Shown: piece by piece, positions 8,130 to 16,102 of the stretch | How the letters are laid out: every line of letters begins with the position of its first letter | Numbering within the stretch: the stretch's first letter is position 1 | Source of the DNA: JAFDWI01 sp964544305 | Lineage (GTDB): Bacteria > Actinomycetota > Acidimicrobiia > Acidimicrobiales > Iamiaceae | Direction: 5' to 3' | DNA length: 64,000 bases | Assembly (NCBI GenBank): GCA_964544305.1 | Contig: CAZJAZ010000002.1 | Location: forward strand, 62,001-126,000 | The notes under the pieces: model-generated | What the model was told of the DNA's origin: nothing | What the model saw: only the letters and a program-made list of their open reading frames with translations | The model's database searches: none | Position numbers and translations under genes: made by a program

Positions 8130-9794
8130 TCACGTTTCCATCACAACGGGAACGATCATTGGCCGTCGCCGGGTCTGTTCATTCACGAAACGTCCGGTCG
8201 CTCGCCTGACGACGCGCTGCAACGCCTCAATATCAGTCGAATCATTGGCAAAGGCGCTCTTGATGGCATCAGTTACGACCTCGCGCGCCCCGTCGATGAG
8301 ATCATCCGCTTCGGGCGCGTACACCCAGCCACGCGTGATGATCTCTGGGCCCGTCACAATTGCTCCGCTGTGTGAATCGACGGTGACCACCACAACCACG
8401 ACACCTTCTTCGGCAAGCACACGGCGATCGCGCAATACGCCGCCGCCAACGTCGCCGACTATTCCGTCAACAAAAAGGTATCCAGCGGGTACGGCGTCGG
8501 GGAGTCGAGTGACGCCGTCGTCGTCAATGACAAGCTGGTCACCATCTTCACAGACATGGATATGATCCTCGGCCACCCCCATTGCGCGTGCAAGCTGCGC
8601 GTGCGCATGGAGATGACGAAACTCGCCGTGTACCGGCGTAAACCACTCAGGACGCGTGATTGAAAGCACCGTCTTGAGCTCTTCGGCCTTGGCGTGACCG
8701 GTTGCGTGCACATCTGAGATTCCAGAATCCACGACCTGAACACCAAGTCGTACCAGGTTGTCAATGACGCGCGACACGCTCATTTCATTGCCCGGGATTG
8801 GGTGAGATGACAAGATGACCGTGTCGTTGTCGTTGAGTTTGAGCCAACGACTCTCGCCCGAAGCCATCAAGGTGAGCGCTGACATGGGTTCGCCTTGTGA
8901 ACCCGTTGAAATCACACACACCCGACCCGGCTCGATTTGGTCAATCTGTTCGATATCGATGAGGTGCGAATCCGCAATGTGCAAGAGGCCCATTTCACGA
9001 GCAATCGCCACGTTCTTTTTCATTGACCGACCAAGCGTGGCAACGACTCTGCCATTGGCAACCGCGGCATCCGCAATCTGTTGCACCCGATGGATGTGGC
9101 TCGCAAAGCAAGCGGTGACAATGCGTCGACCGTGATGTTGCGTAAACAACCGATGCAAGACTTCACCGACACTTGATTCAGAGCGCGAATGTCCGTGTTC
9201 GATTGCATTGGTTGAGTCGCTCAACAACAGCCGGACGCCCTCATTTTCTGCAATGGCGCCCATGACCGAAAGAGCGGTCAGGCGACCATCAACCGGGTTG
9301 AGATCGATCTTGAAATCGCCCGTATGCAAGATGGTGCCTTGCGGGGTGTGAACCGCCGTGGCAAAGCCGTGTGGAACCGAGTGCGTGACTGGGATGAACT
9401 CACATTCAAACGGTCCAATGGCGCGGCGTTCGCCATCGGCAACCGTGATGAACTCGGTGCGAGAGCCGAGTCCTGCTTCAAGAATTCGGTTTGATGCGAG
9501 TGCAAGGGTGAGCGCAGATCCATAAATGGGGAAAGACAGTTCGCGTAGCAAATAGCTCAGGCCACCGACGTGATCTTCGTGCCCATGCGTTGCGATCAGG
9601 CCAACAACTTTGTCAGCGTTTTCGTGCAACCACGTGAAATCTGGGAGCACAAGATCAATCCCGAGCATGTCTGCGTCGGGGAACATCAAGCCACAATCAA
9701 TGAGCAAGATCGCATCCTGGTAACGAATTGCTGCGCAATTTCGACCGATCTCTCCAAGGCCTCCCAGGAAGGTGACGGAGACTTGGTCGCTCAC
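8130..9794 (-). CDS. rnj: Ribonuclease J
   Basis: Metallo-beta-lactamase/beta-CASP ribonuclease with endo- and 5'-3' exonuclease activity, used in mRNA turnover and rRNA maturation. The 554 residues begin FLGGLGEIGRNC; the zinc motif is HGHEDHVGG at about residue 75. DSTNA, PIPGNE and VHATGHAK (beta-CASP) follow, and the C-terminal domain is typical. The GTG start overlaps the dapA stop by four bases (GTGA), so both are translated together. The dapA-rnj order is standard in Actinobacteria. Confidence 0.95.
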   Translation of the reverse strand: MSDQVSVTFLGGLGEIGRNCAAIRYQDAILLIDCGLMFPDADMLGIDLVLPDFTWLHENADKVVGLIATHGHEDHVGGLSYLLRELSFPIYGSALTLALASNRILEAGLGSRTEFITVADGERRAIGPFECEFIPVTHSVPHGFATAVHTPQGTILHTGDFKIDLNPVDGRLTALSVMGAIAENEGVRLLLSDSTNAIEHGHSRSESSVGEVLHRLFTQHHGRRIVTACFASHIHRVQQIADAAVANGRVVATLGRSMKKNVAIAREMGLLHIADSHLIDIEQIDQIEPGRVCVISTGSQGEPMSALTLMASGESRWLKLNDNDTVILSSHPIPGNEMSVSRVIDNLVRLGVQVVDSGISDVHATGHAKAEELKTVLSITRPEWFTPVHGEFRHLHAHAQLARAMGVAEDHIHVCEDGDQLVIDDDGVTRLPDAVPAGYLFVDGIVGDVGGGVLRDRRVLAEEGVVVVVVTVDSHSGAIVTGPEIITRGWVYAPEADDLIDGAREVVTDAIKSAFANDSTDIEALQRVVRRATGRFVNEQTRRRPMIVPVVMET

Positions 9795-10681
9795 TGAACC
9801 ACCTGCAATGCAAGTGCGGTCGCGAGCACCCTGGCCCGCTCATCAAGTTCTTGCGGCGCATTGCCCAGCGGCAATCGACATTGCCCCACTGGATGCCCAA
9901 GTACACGCATCATTGCTTTGGCCGGAAGAGGATTCGGGGTTGCATCCGACGATTCAAACGCGTACGACGACAGCATTGCTTCGTTGTAACGCCGGGCAGT
10001 TTCAACTTCACCGTTGCAAAATGCTGCGATCATGGACGACGTTGTCTTGCCCATCCAGTGGGTGGCAACGCCAACAACGCCTACGGCTCCTACCGCGAGC
10101 AAGGCAAGGGTCAATGCATCGTCGCCGCTATAAACTTCGAAACCTTTCGGAGCTTGGGCGATAAGCCGCGCCGTTTCACCTGGATCTCCCGCCGCATCTT
10201 TCAAGGCAACAACATTTGAGATCTGGGCGAGCTCCAAAATGACTTCGGTGGAAATTTTTCGGCCACTTCGAACCGGGATGTCATAGAGCATCACAGGGAG
10301 CGATGTTGCCGACGCGACCGCCTCAAAGTGTTGCTGGATCCCTGACGGTGACGGCCGGTTGTAATACGGGCAGACCGCGAGAATGCCATCGACGCCCTCG
10401 GCCGTCAGACGTGAGGTCAACTCGACACTGTGTGCGGTGTCGTTCGTCGATGCCCCCACAACGATTTGGCAATCAACCGCGGCACGCACCGCGCGAACAA
10501 GCGCGACGTCTTCATCGTCAGTGAGCACAGAGCCTTCGCCGGTGCTGCCCGCAAGCACGAGGCCGTCACTCCCGTTGGCAACGAGCCACCGTGCCAACTC
10601 TGCTGCCGCATCGGTGTCAAGCTGGCCTGCATTGTCGAATGGGGTGACCATCGCGGTGAGCACGCGGCCAAAATGTGCCAT
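9791..10681 (-). CDS. dapA: 4-hydroxy-tetrahydrodipicolinate synthase
   Basis: Condenses pyruvate with aspartate semialdehyde, the first committed step of lysine and diaminopimelate synthesis. The 296 residues have the TIM-barrel family marks: GSTGEG near residue 46, PYYNRPS, the tyrosine in MLYDIPVR, and the Schiff-base lysine in VALKDAAGD near residue 165. The start is an ATG at 10681 with GAGGGAATTCTG upstream, a good ribosome site. It is the first gene of an overlapping operon with rnj and two unknown proteins. Confidence 0.95.
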   Translation of the reverse strand: MAHFGRVLTAMVTPFDNAGQLDTDAAAELARWLVANGSDGLVLAGSTGEGSVLTDDEDVALVRAVRAAVDCQIVVGASTNDTAHSVELTSRLTAEGVDGILAVCPYYNRPSPSGIQQHFEAVASATSLPVMLYDIPVRSGRKISTEVILELAQISNVVALKDAAGDPGETARLIAQAPKGFEVYSGDDALTLALLAVGAVGVVGVATHWMGKTTSSMIAAFCNGEVETARRYNEAMLSSYAFESSDATPNPLPAKAMMRVLGHPVGQCRLPLGNAPQELDERARVLATALALQVVQ

Positions 10682-10749
10682 CAGAATTCCCTCATTGTGG
10701 TACGCCGGTTACTCATCGTAACGATCCTACCAATCGCCCCCGCGCGTCA

Positions 10750-10789
10750 CGTCCCGGGAGTCGGTCAACACGACCAATCCCCCGGGACG
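10750..10789 (-). terminator. Terminator-like hairpin without a U tract
   Basis: Bases 10750-10758 pair perfectly with 10781-10789 (CGTCCCGGG/CCCGGGACG), with an inner GGTC/GACC pair at 10763-10766 and 10772-10775. It lies 35 bases downstream of the diiron protein stop (10824) and before dapA. No T run follows on either strand, as is common for high-G+C actinobacterial terminators. Confidence 0.55.
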
Positions 10790-10823
10790 AACCGGAACGA
10801 CGTTTGTGCAATCAGTGCACTGT

Positions 10824-11978
10824 TCAGGCGGCACCTTCACGACGTGCGGCCAAGTCATCGGCAACAGAAAATTCTTCGTACTCGGACTCGGTATCGGCCC
10901 AGTCCTCAAACTGAATCACCCCAAGCTCACCGAACTTCTTGCGCAACCAGCCGTCTCCTGCATCAAGAAGACCGAGCTTCTTACAGTTCGGAACGATTTT
11001 GGTGAACAGCATTTGCTGGAATACAAGTCGTTCAGGTGCGTTCATGACGAGTTCGACGGTGTCTTTCACCGGTACACCCATGCGCTCCCACACTTCTTGC
11101 TGCAAGAAACGGTCACGCATCCGCACGGCCGCTTCAAAAGCAAACTCTTGACGCTCAAGCAATTCGGCATTGGTCAAGTCTTCGTAATGTTCTTTGAGGC
11201 TCAGCACACCGAAGGCTACGTGGCGTGCTTCATCGGCCATGACGTACTTGAGGAGTTGCTTGAGCAACGGCTCGGTGGTGAGTTGGCGGATGAAACCAAA
11301 TGCAGCGAGCGCCAGGCCTTCCACCATGATCTGCATGCCCAGGTAGGTCATGTCCCAGCGTGAGTCGTTCACTATGTCATCAAGTAACAACCCTAGATGC
11401 GCATTCACCGGGTAGTGGCCGCTCAGTTTCTCGTTGAGATATTTGGCGAAAACTTCAACGTGACGAGCTTCATCCATGACTTGGGTCGCGCCGTAGTACT
11501 TTGCATCAATCCACGGCACCGTCTCAACAATCTTTGCCGTACAAATCAATGCACCCTGCTCACCATGCAAGAACTGTGACAATGTCCAGTTCTGTGACTC
11601 AATGCCAAATTGGATCCAGTCTTTTTCTGAGAACTTCTCAAAGGGCGTGCCCGCAAGATCTCGTTCGCCACTAAAAAGGCCACCGTTGGCAACCGAGTTG
11701 TCCATGACCACCTTTTCTTGGTCAACATCGGTGTCCCACGGCAAGTCTGTCTCGCCATTCCACTGGCTGTTTTTGGCCTTTTCGTACAACTTGTTCAGGC
11801 CGGGGCGCGCACCTTTTTCATAGTCCCAGGTGAAGATGGCGTCGGCGTTGTCTTTCACCCGGTGTGCGAGTGCGTCGACATCGGTATTGACCACCGAAAG
11901 GATTTTCTCAAGGTCGTTAATGTCTTGACGCCCGATGAGCGCTTCGTTGTCAGCGCGAGAAGAGTCAATGGTGGTCAT
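10824..11978 (-). CDS. Ferritin-like/R2-type diiron protein, copy 1
   Basis: A 384-residue diiron four-helix-bundle protein. Its ligands are readable as the pattern E...ExxH...E...ExxH: the glutamate in HGEQGA, then MDEARHVE, the glutamate in IMVEGLA, then ADEARHVAFG. This is the ligand order of ribonucleotide-reductase R2-like and AurF-like oxidases, so it may be an oxygenase or desaturase rather than an iron store; the substrate is unknown. The start at 11978 has a near-perfect AGGAGG site. It follows TetR copy 1 by 14 bases, probably in one operon. A near-identical paralog lies at 13287-14429. Confidence 0.85.
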   Translation of the reverse strand: MTTIDSSRADNEALIGRQDINDLEKILSVVNTDVDALAHRVKDNADAIFTWDYEKGARPGLNKLYEKAKNSQWNGETDLPWDTDVDQEKVVMDNSVANGGLFSGERDLAGTPFEKFSEKDWIQFGIESQNWTLSQFLHGEQGALICTAKIVETVPWIDAKYYGATQVMDEARHVEVFAKYLNEKLSGHYPVNAHLGLLLDDIVNDSRWDMTYLGMQIMVEGLALAAFGFIRQLTTEPLLKQLLKYVMADEARHVAFGVLSLKEHYEDLTNAELLERQEFAFEAAVRMRDRFLQQEVWERMGVPVKDTVELVMNAPERLVFQQMLFTKIVPNCKKLGLLDAGDGWLRKKFGELGVIQFEDWADTESEYEEFSVADDLAARREGAA

Positions 11979-11992
11979 GATGAAGGTGCCTC

Positions 11993-12601
11993 CTAGGCGG
12001 ATACGGCAAGTGCGTGGTGCACGGTGGGTACAAGGTGGCGCTCCACGATGGTGTGAACATCGTGTGCGTTGGTCAGATCAATGTGATCAGAGGGTTGGAA
12101 CACATGAGAAAGGGTGATGCGGGTTGCCATTTCAATGAGCCGAGTCGACCGATCGCCAACGAAACGTTCAAACTCGGGCGCAAGAGCATGGGACACCAAT
12201 GAGTACAAGCGGTCTATCTCACTAAAACCGAGATAGGGCAAAACCATGCCCGGTTCGTGTACCAGCATGAAACGAAAGCCTTGGTGCTCGGCAAGGCCAC
12301 GGGTTGCACTCAAGATGACTGCCGTGAGAGCTTGGCCTAGGTCATCGTGTTGCGCTGCTTGTGCTCGTGCTTCCGCAAAAAAGCCTTGGAGTTCTCCGAG
12401 CGCGTACCGCGCCATGATCTGGCGCTTGCCTCCGGGAAAGATTCGGTACACGGTCGCTCGGCTACATCCTGCTTCTCTGGCGAGATCATTCACCGTGGTC
12501 TTTGCCACCCCCCATCGAGCCAGCAGGTGACCAGACGCGTCAATTAATGCTTGATCAACGTCCCCCGTGGTCGGCCCTGCGGCTCTGGGATGGTCCCCCA
12601 T
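11993..12601 (-). CDS. TetR family transcriptional regulator, copy 1
   Basis: A 202-residue repressor-type protein with an N-terminal TetR helix-turn-helix at about residues 18-65 (LARWGVAKTTVNDLAREAGCSRATVYRIFPGGKR, readable as short motifs) and a C-terminal ligand-binding helix bundle. Its stop is 14 bases before the start of diiron copy 1, so it very likely autoregulates with that gene. Inverted repeats sit just upstream at 12605-12664. It is distantly similar to TetR copy 2, sharing the ATVYR-FPGG segment. Confidence 0.88.
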   Translation of the reverse strand: MGDHPRAAGPTTGDVDQALIDASGHLLARWGVAKTTVNDLAREAGCSRATVYRIFPGGKRQIMARYALGELQGFFAEARAQAAQHDDLGQALTAVILSATRGLAEHQGFRFMLVHEPGMVLPYLGFSEIDRLYSLVSHALAPEFERFVGDRSTRLIEMATRITLSHVFQPSDHIDLTNAHDVHTIVERHLVPTVHHALAVSA

Positions 12602-12604
12602 GGG

Positions 12605-12664
12605 TGAGACAGTAAGAGGTTCGGTGTCTCATCGTCAAGCAAATGAACTCGTGACTTGCGTCAC
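12605..12664. promoter_or_regulatory. Inverted repeats in the 78-base gap between the two TetR genes
   Basis: Two inverted repeats are visible. TGAGACA at 12605-12611 matches TGTCTCA at 12625-12631, with half-sites two helical turns apart. GTGAC-TTGC-GTCAC lies at 12651-12664. Both lie directly upstream of the TetR copy 1 start (12601). TetR proteins commonly bind such repeats, so these are candidate operators for one or both repressors; the assignment is inference. Confidence 0.5.
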
Positions 12665-12679
12665 ACACATTGGCTTGCG

Positions 12680-13306
12680 CTACGAATTCGCGACAATCCC
12701 TGCCAGAAGTTGGCCTCGTACTAACTCACGCACTTGATCAGGCTGTCGCAAGTCCCAACTCCCCTCGCCCATGATGAACGTCAATATCATGCGTGCGAGA
12801 TACTCCGCCGAGTCATCAACGTCGACTCCATCGACGAGTTTTTCCGATGCGAGAAGCGGTGTGAGATACGCCTGCAACGCCTCAATCATTAACGGAACCG
12901 ACGTCGACAAATGGGGCAACAATCGCTCGGGTTCGGTTGCAAAAACCTTTTGGAAAACCTCATGATGAGCAAGTTCGTTTCTGGCAAAAGGCAAGCCAAA
13001 CTCAAGCCGTGCGGCGAGATCTCCAACGTTTTCAACTTCAATGGCGAGACGTCGAAAGAACCGGGCAACTTCCCATTCGATCGTCGCATCAAAGAGTTCG
13101 TCCCGGCCTCCTGGAAAGTACCGATACACCGTCGCTCGACCGACCTTGGCAAGCGCTGCGACTGCATCAAGCGACGTGCCTGCGAAACCATCGCGTCCGA
13201 CACAGACGACTGACGCAGCAAGAATGCGTTCGCGTGTGTCTCCGGGCACGTTCGGAGAGTTTAGGAAAACTCTTGAGGCGGATTGCTTACTTTCGGGCAG
13301 CGGCAT
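12680..13306 (-). CDS. TetR family transcriptional regulator, copy 2
   Basis: A 208-residue repressor-type protein. The helix-turn-helix spans about residues 22-65 (TRERILAASVVCVG, then LAKVGRATVYRYFPGGRDEL). The ATG at 13306 (MPLPESK) gives a 20-base overlap with the stop of diiron copy 2; a GTG at 'VPGDTRER' is an alternative that shortens the overlap. The frame continues far upstream inside the other gene, but that part is not TetR-like. It is the downstream partner of diiron copy 2. Confidence 0.85.
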   Translation of the reverse strand: MPLPESKQSASRVFLNSPNVPGDTRERILAASVVCVGRDGFAGTSLDAVAALAKVGRATVYRYFPGGRDELFDATIEWEVARFFRRLAIEVENVGDLAARLEFGLPFARNELAHHEVFQKVFATEPERLLPHLSTSVPLMIEALQAYLTPLLASEKLVDGVDVDDSAEYLARMILTFIMGEGSWDLRQPDQVRELVRGQLLAGIVANS

Positions 13307-14429
13307 CTTCGACGACAGAAAAGTCGTCGTACTCGGATTCGGTATCGGCCCAGTCTTCAAACTGAATGACGCCAAGTTCACCGAACTTGGTGCGCAACCA
13401 GCCATCGCCCGCATCAAGGAGACCGAGTTTCTTGCAGTTCGGCACGATCTTGGTGAACAGCATTTGCTGGAACACGTCTCGCTCGGGTGCGTTCATCACA
13501 ATCTCGAGTGTGTCTTTGACGGGCACGCCCATGCGTTCCCACACTTCTTGTTGCAAGAAGCGGTCACGCATTCGCACTGCTGCTTCGAATGCGAACTCTT
13601 GTCGATCACGAAGTTCCGCAACCGTGAGTTCGGTGTAATAATCCTTGAGGCTCAACACGCCAAAGGCAACATGGCGAGCTTCATCTGCCATGACGTACTT
13701 GAGAATCTGTTTGAGCAGTGGCTCGGTCGTGAGTTGTCGAATAAAGCCGAATGCCGCAAGCGCCAGGCCTTCCACCATGATCTGCATGCCCAGATAGGTC
13801 ATGTCCCAGCGTGAGTCGTTCACAATGTCATCAAGGAGCAACCCAAGATGGGCATTGACCGGATAGTGGCCGTTCAGTTTTTCGTTCAGGTACTTCGCGA
13901 ACACTTCAACGTGACGGGCTTCGTCCATCACTTGCGTTGATCCGTAGTACTTCGCATCAATCCACGGCACCGTCTCAACGATCTTTGCCGTACAAATCAA
14001 CGCACCCTGCTCACCATGCAAAAACTGCGACAACGTCCAATTCTGCGACTCCACACCGAACTTCAACCAGTCTGCTTCGGAAAACTTGGCAAGCGGAGAA
14101 CCGGATAAGTCAACATCACCGCTCATTAAACCAATGTTCGCAATCGACATTTCTTTGGCGACCTGTTCTGGGTCGACTTCAACGCTCCAGTCAATGTCGG
14201 TGATCGCGTTCCACTGGTTCTTCTTCGCTTTGTCGTACAGCTTGACCAGACCGGGTCGCGCACCTACCTGGTAGTCCCAAGTGAAAATGGCGTCCGCGTT
14301 GTTCTTTACAACGTGCATGACGGAGTCCACGTCGTTGTTGGTAACCGCCAGAATCTCCGCCAAATCATTGAGATTCGCTCGACCGATTATTTGTTCGGTT
14401 GCAGCGTGTGGCGTTGCGAGATCTGTCAT
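13287..14429 (-). CDS. Ferritin-like/R2-type diiron protein, copy 2
   Basis: A 380-residue paralog of the protein at 10824-11978. From about residue 110 to the C-terminus roughly nine of ten residues are the same, including both ExxH diiron motifs; the first ~100 residues are much more divergent. DNA identity is also high in the central part, for example around 13760-13830 against 11305-11375, which suggests recent duplication or gene conversion. It overlaps TetR copy 2. The ATG at 14429 begins MTDLATPH. The substrate is not known. Confidence 0.85.
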   Translation of the reverse strand: MTDLATPHAATEQIIGRANLNDLAEILAVTNNDVDSVMHVVKNNADAIFTWDYQVGARPGLVKLYDKAKKNQWNAITDIDWSVEVDPEQVAKEMSIANIGLMSGDVDLSGSPLAKFSEADWLKFGVESQNWTLSQFLHGEQGALICTAKIVETVPWIDAKYYGSTQVMDEARHVEVFAKYLNEKLNGHYPVNAHLGLLLDDIVNDSRWDMTYLGMQIMVEGLALAAFGFIRQLTTEPLLKQILKYVMADEARHVAFGVLSLKDYYTELTVAELRDRQEFAFEAAVRMRDRFLQQEVWERMGVPVKDTLEIVMNAPERDVFQQMLFTKIVPNCKKLGLLDAGDGWLRTKFGELGVIQFEDWADTESEYDDFSVVEDAAARK

Positions 14430-14551
14430 GTGGATGTCTCCGATCGGTGCAAGTCATTGCAGTGGTCGGGGTCGTCGCGGCAAGCCACGTCGTGTCGCCG
14501 CAGTCTGCGTGCTGCGAACCCCCATGGGCGTGACGATACGAAATCAAGATG

Positions 14552-14561
14552 TGACGCGTCA
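14552..14561. promoter_or_regulatory. 10-bp palindrome upstream of diiron copy 2
   Basis: TGACGCGTCA is a perfect palindrome in the 155-base gap between SURF1 and diiron copy 2. It shares the GTGAC/GTCA half-site with the repeat at 12651-12664 between the TetR genes, so the same repressor might bind both. The shared half-site is short, so chance is possible. Confidence 0.3.
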
Positions 14562-14584
14562 GGGCCCAAAGTCCGTGACGAAGG

Positions 14585-15463
14585 TCACCGATGGAGGGTG
14601 GATTGGTCCGCGCCGGTCATATCGATGATGCCGTCGTCATCGATGAACGCACCTTCGGGGAGATCATCGTCGATTGGTGGCGCATCACGTTCGCCTTCGC
14701 GGTCTTTGGCCATGATCCACAACAAGAACGGATACCCAACAACCACGACGCCGGCGAAGACAAACCACTGGAGCGTGTACGAAAGATGCGGTCCATTTGA
14801 CAATGGAGCAGGTTCGAGGTTCGCTGGGCTGCGTGGCCCCGGATCACGTGGCGCTTGATCACTTCGCTGTACAAACGCAGGTACGAGCGGTTGAGAGAAC
14901 TCTTGTGCAATACGTTTGATGTCAATGCGCAAGAACGATCGTTGGTTTGCAACATTGCGCTCTGGTGACTCACCCTCAGCTTGTGGCTGTGTTTCTGACA
15001 CCAGGCCGGTGACACGTACCTGCCCGGTTGGCGGCTTCGCATCAGTTGGTGGCGTCGTGATTTGGCCGGTGGAAGGCAGCCAACCCCGATTTATGAGCAC
15101 CACCCGACCGTCGCCAAGTTGCAACGGCGTGACAATCCAGACGCCGGGAATACCATCGGCGCTGGCTTGTCCGGTGATGACCATTTCCTTATTCACCAGA
15201 TACTTTCCCGTCACGCGCACACGCCGATTCAACTCGTGATGAACGTCTTTGAACGTGGAACCGTTGGGAAGCACTGCATCAAGCGACGAAACAGGTGCTT
15301 GCATATTCGCGACAACCTGTCGATTGAACGCCTGGCGCTCGTGGAGTCGCCGAATCTGCCAGAAACCAAGGTTGACCGCCATGACAACGAATGCCAGGGC
15401 AATGAGGTGGCCAAATATCCATTTCGGTTTCGCGGCGAATGCGAAGCGAGACACAGCTGTCAA
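14585..15463 (-). CDS. SURF1 family cytochrome oxidase biogenesis protein
   Basis: Membrane protein of 292 residues with the SURF1 layout: a first membrane span at residues ~17-35 (IFGHLIALAFVVMAVNLGFWQ) followed by the WQIRRLHERQ motif, an extracytoplasmic domain with LINRGWLP, and a second span near residue 230 (LSYTLQWFVFAGVVVVGYPFLLW, read in part). SURF1 helps insert heme a into cytochrome c oxidase. Start uncertain: TTG at 15463 or GTG at 15454; no ATG fits. It lies 36 bases after the flavodoxin-like gene. Confidence 0.88.
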   Translation of the reverse strand: MTAVSRFAFAAKPKWIFGHLIALAFVVMAVNLGFWQIRRLHERQAFNRQVVANMQAPVSSLDAVLPNGSTFKDVHHELNRRVRVTGKYLVNKEMVITGQASADGIPGVWIVTPLQLGDGRVVLINRGWLPSTGQITTPPTDAKPPTGQVRVTGLVSETQPQAEGESPERNVANQRSFLRIDIKRIAQEFSQPLVPAFVQRSDQAPRDPGPRSPANLEPAPLSNGPHLSYTLQWFVFAGVVVVGYPFLLWIMAKDREGERDAPPIDDDLPEGAFIDDDGIIDMTGADQSTLHR

Positions 15464-15499
15464 GGCTACGAGGCGCTCATGGAATTGCCCACATTTGGG

Positions 15500-15967
15500 T
15501 CACCACAGCCCAAACTTAAGCCCTCCAGCCAGGGTTGCCCCGAGTTCACGTGCCGCGGCAAGGTCATCCTCACCAATCGCACCGATCACGATCAGTGGCG
15601 GTTGCACTTGAGTCCATTTGAGGCCGGTGAGAATCTTGTTCGTGTCACTGAGCGCGCCGGTTGCGTCGGTATCTCCTTTGAAAACAAGCGCGCAGGGTCT
15701 GCGTACCTGTGCATCAACACATGGATAGTAAATGCGCTCAAGAAAGTCTTTCATTAAGCCGGCGATCATGCCGAGACGTGGCGGAGCCGCAAGGACGACA
15801 AGATCTGATGCAAACACATCATTGGGACCGACATCTTGAGGAGCGCCAACTCGGACATCAACGCCTTCGACGCCATCGCTTGTTGCGCCGTCAACGAGCG
15901 CATCAACAAGCTGCGCGTTCGAACCGGTCCGCGACGTGCACACGACAAGCATGGTGCATTCATTCAT
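15500..15967 (-). CDS. Flavodoxin-like fold NAD(P)H/FMN oxidoreductase
   Basis: A 155-residue protein with a flavodoxin-type start: strand MLVVCTS, then the phosphate loop SRTGSNAQLVDAL and a later LVVLAAPPRLGMIAGLMKDF segment as in NADPH-dependent FMN reductases and multimeric flavodoxin WrbA-like proteins. It probably binds FMN and transfers electrons; the partner is unknown. The ATG at 15967 has a GGGA upstream; an internal ATG at 15952 is the alternative. It precedes SURF1 on the same strand. Confidence 0.7.
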   Translation of the reverse strand: MNECTMLVVCTSRTGSNAQLVDALVDGATSDGVEGVDVRVGAPQDVGPNDVFASDLVVLAAPPRLGMIAGLMKDFLERIYYPCVDAQVRRPCALVFKGDTDATGALSDTNKILTGLKWTQVQPPLIVIGAIGEDDLAAARELGATLAGGLKFGLW

Positions 15968-16102
15968 GCAACAAATTCCCACAACACGCGCCGAAATCGA
16001 TCCCTCCCCCGTTCACGGAGCAAAGCCCCATGAACGGGAGTAGATCAAAGCACATCATTTCGTTTCGTTCCGCTTGCTGAACCGCTTCGCGAATAGTTGG
16101 GT

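Noticed and set aside
13041..13814. 257-codon plus-strand open frame opposite TetR2 and diiron copy 2
   Set aside because: Similar antisense frames occur opposite diiron copy 1 (10806-11363), as expected for a shadow of duplicated coding DNA.
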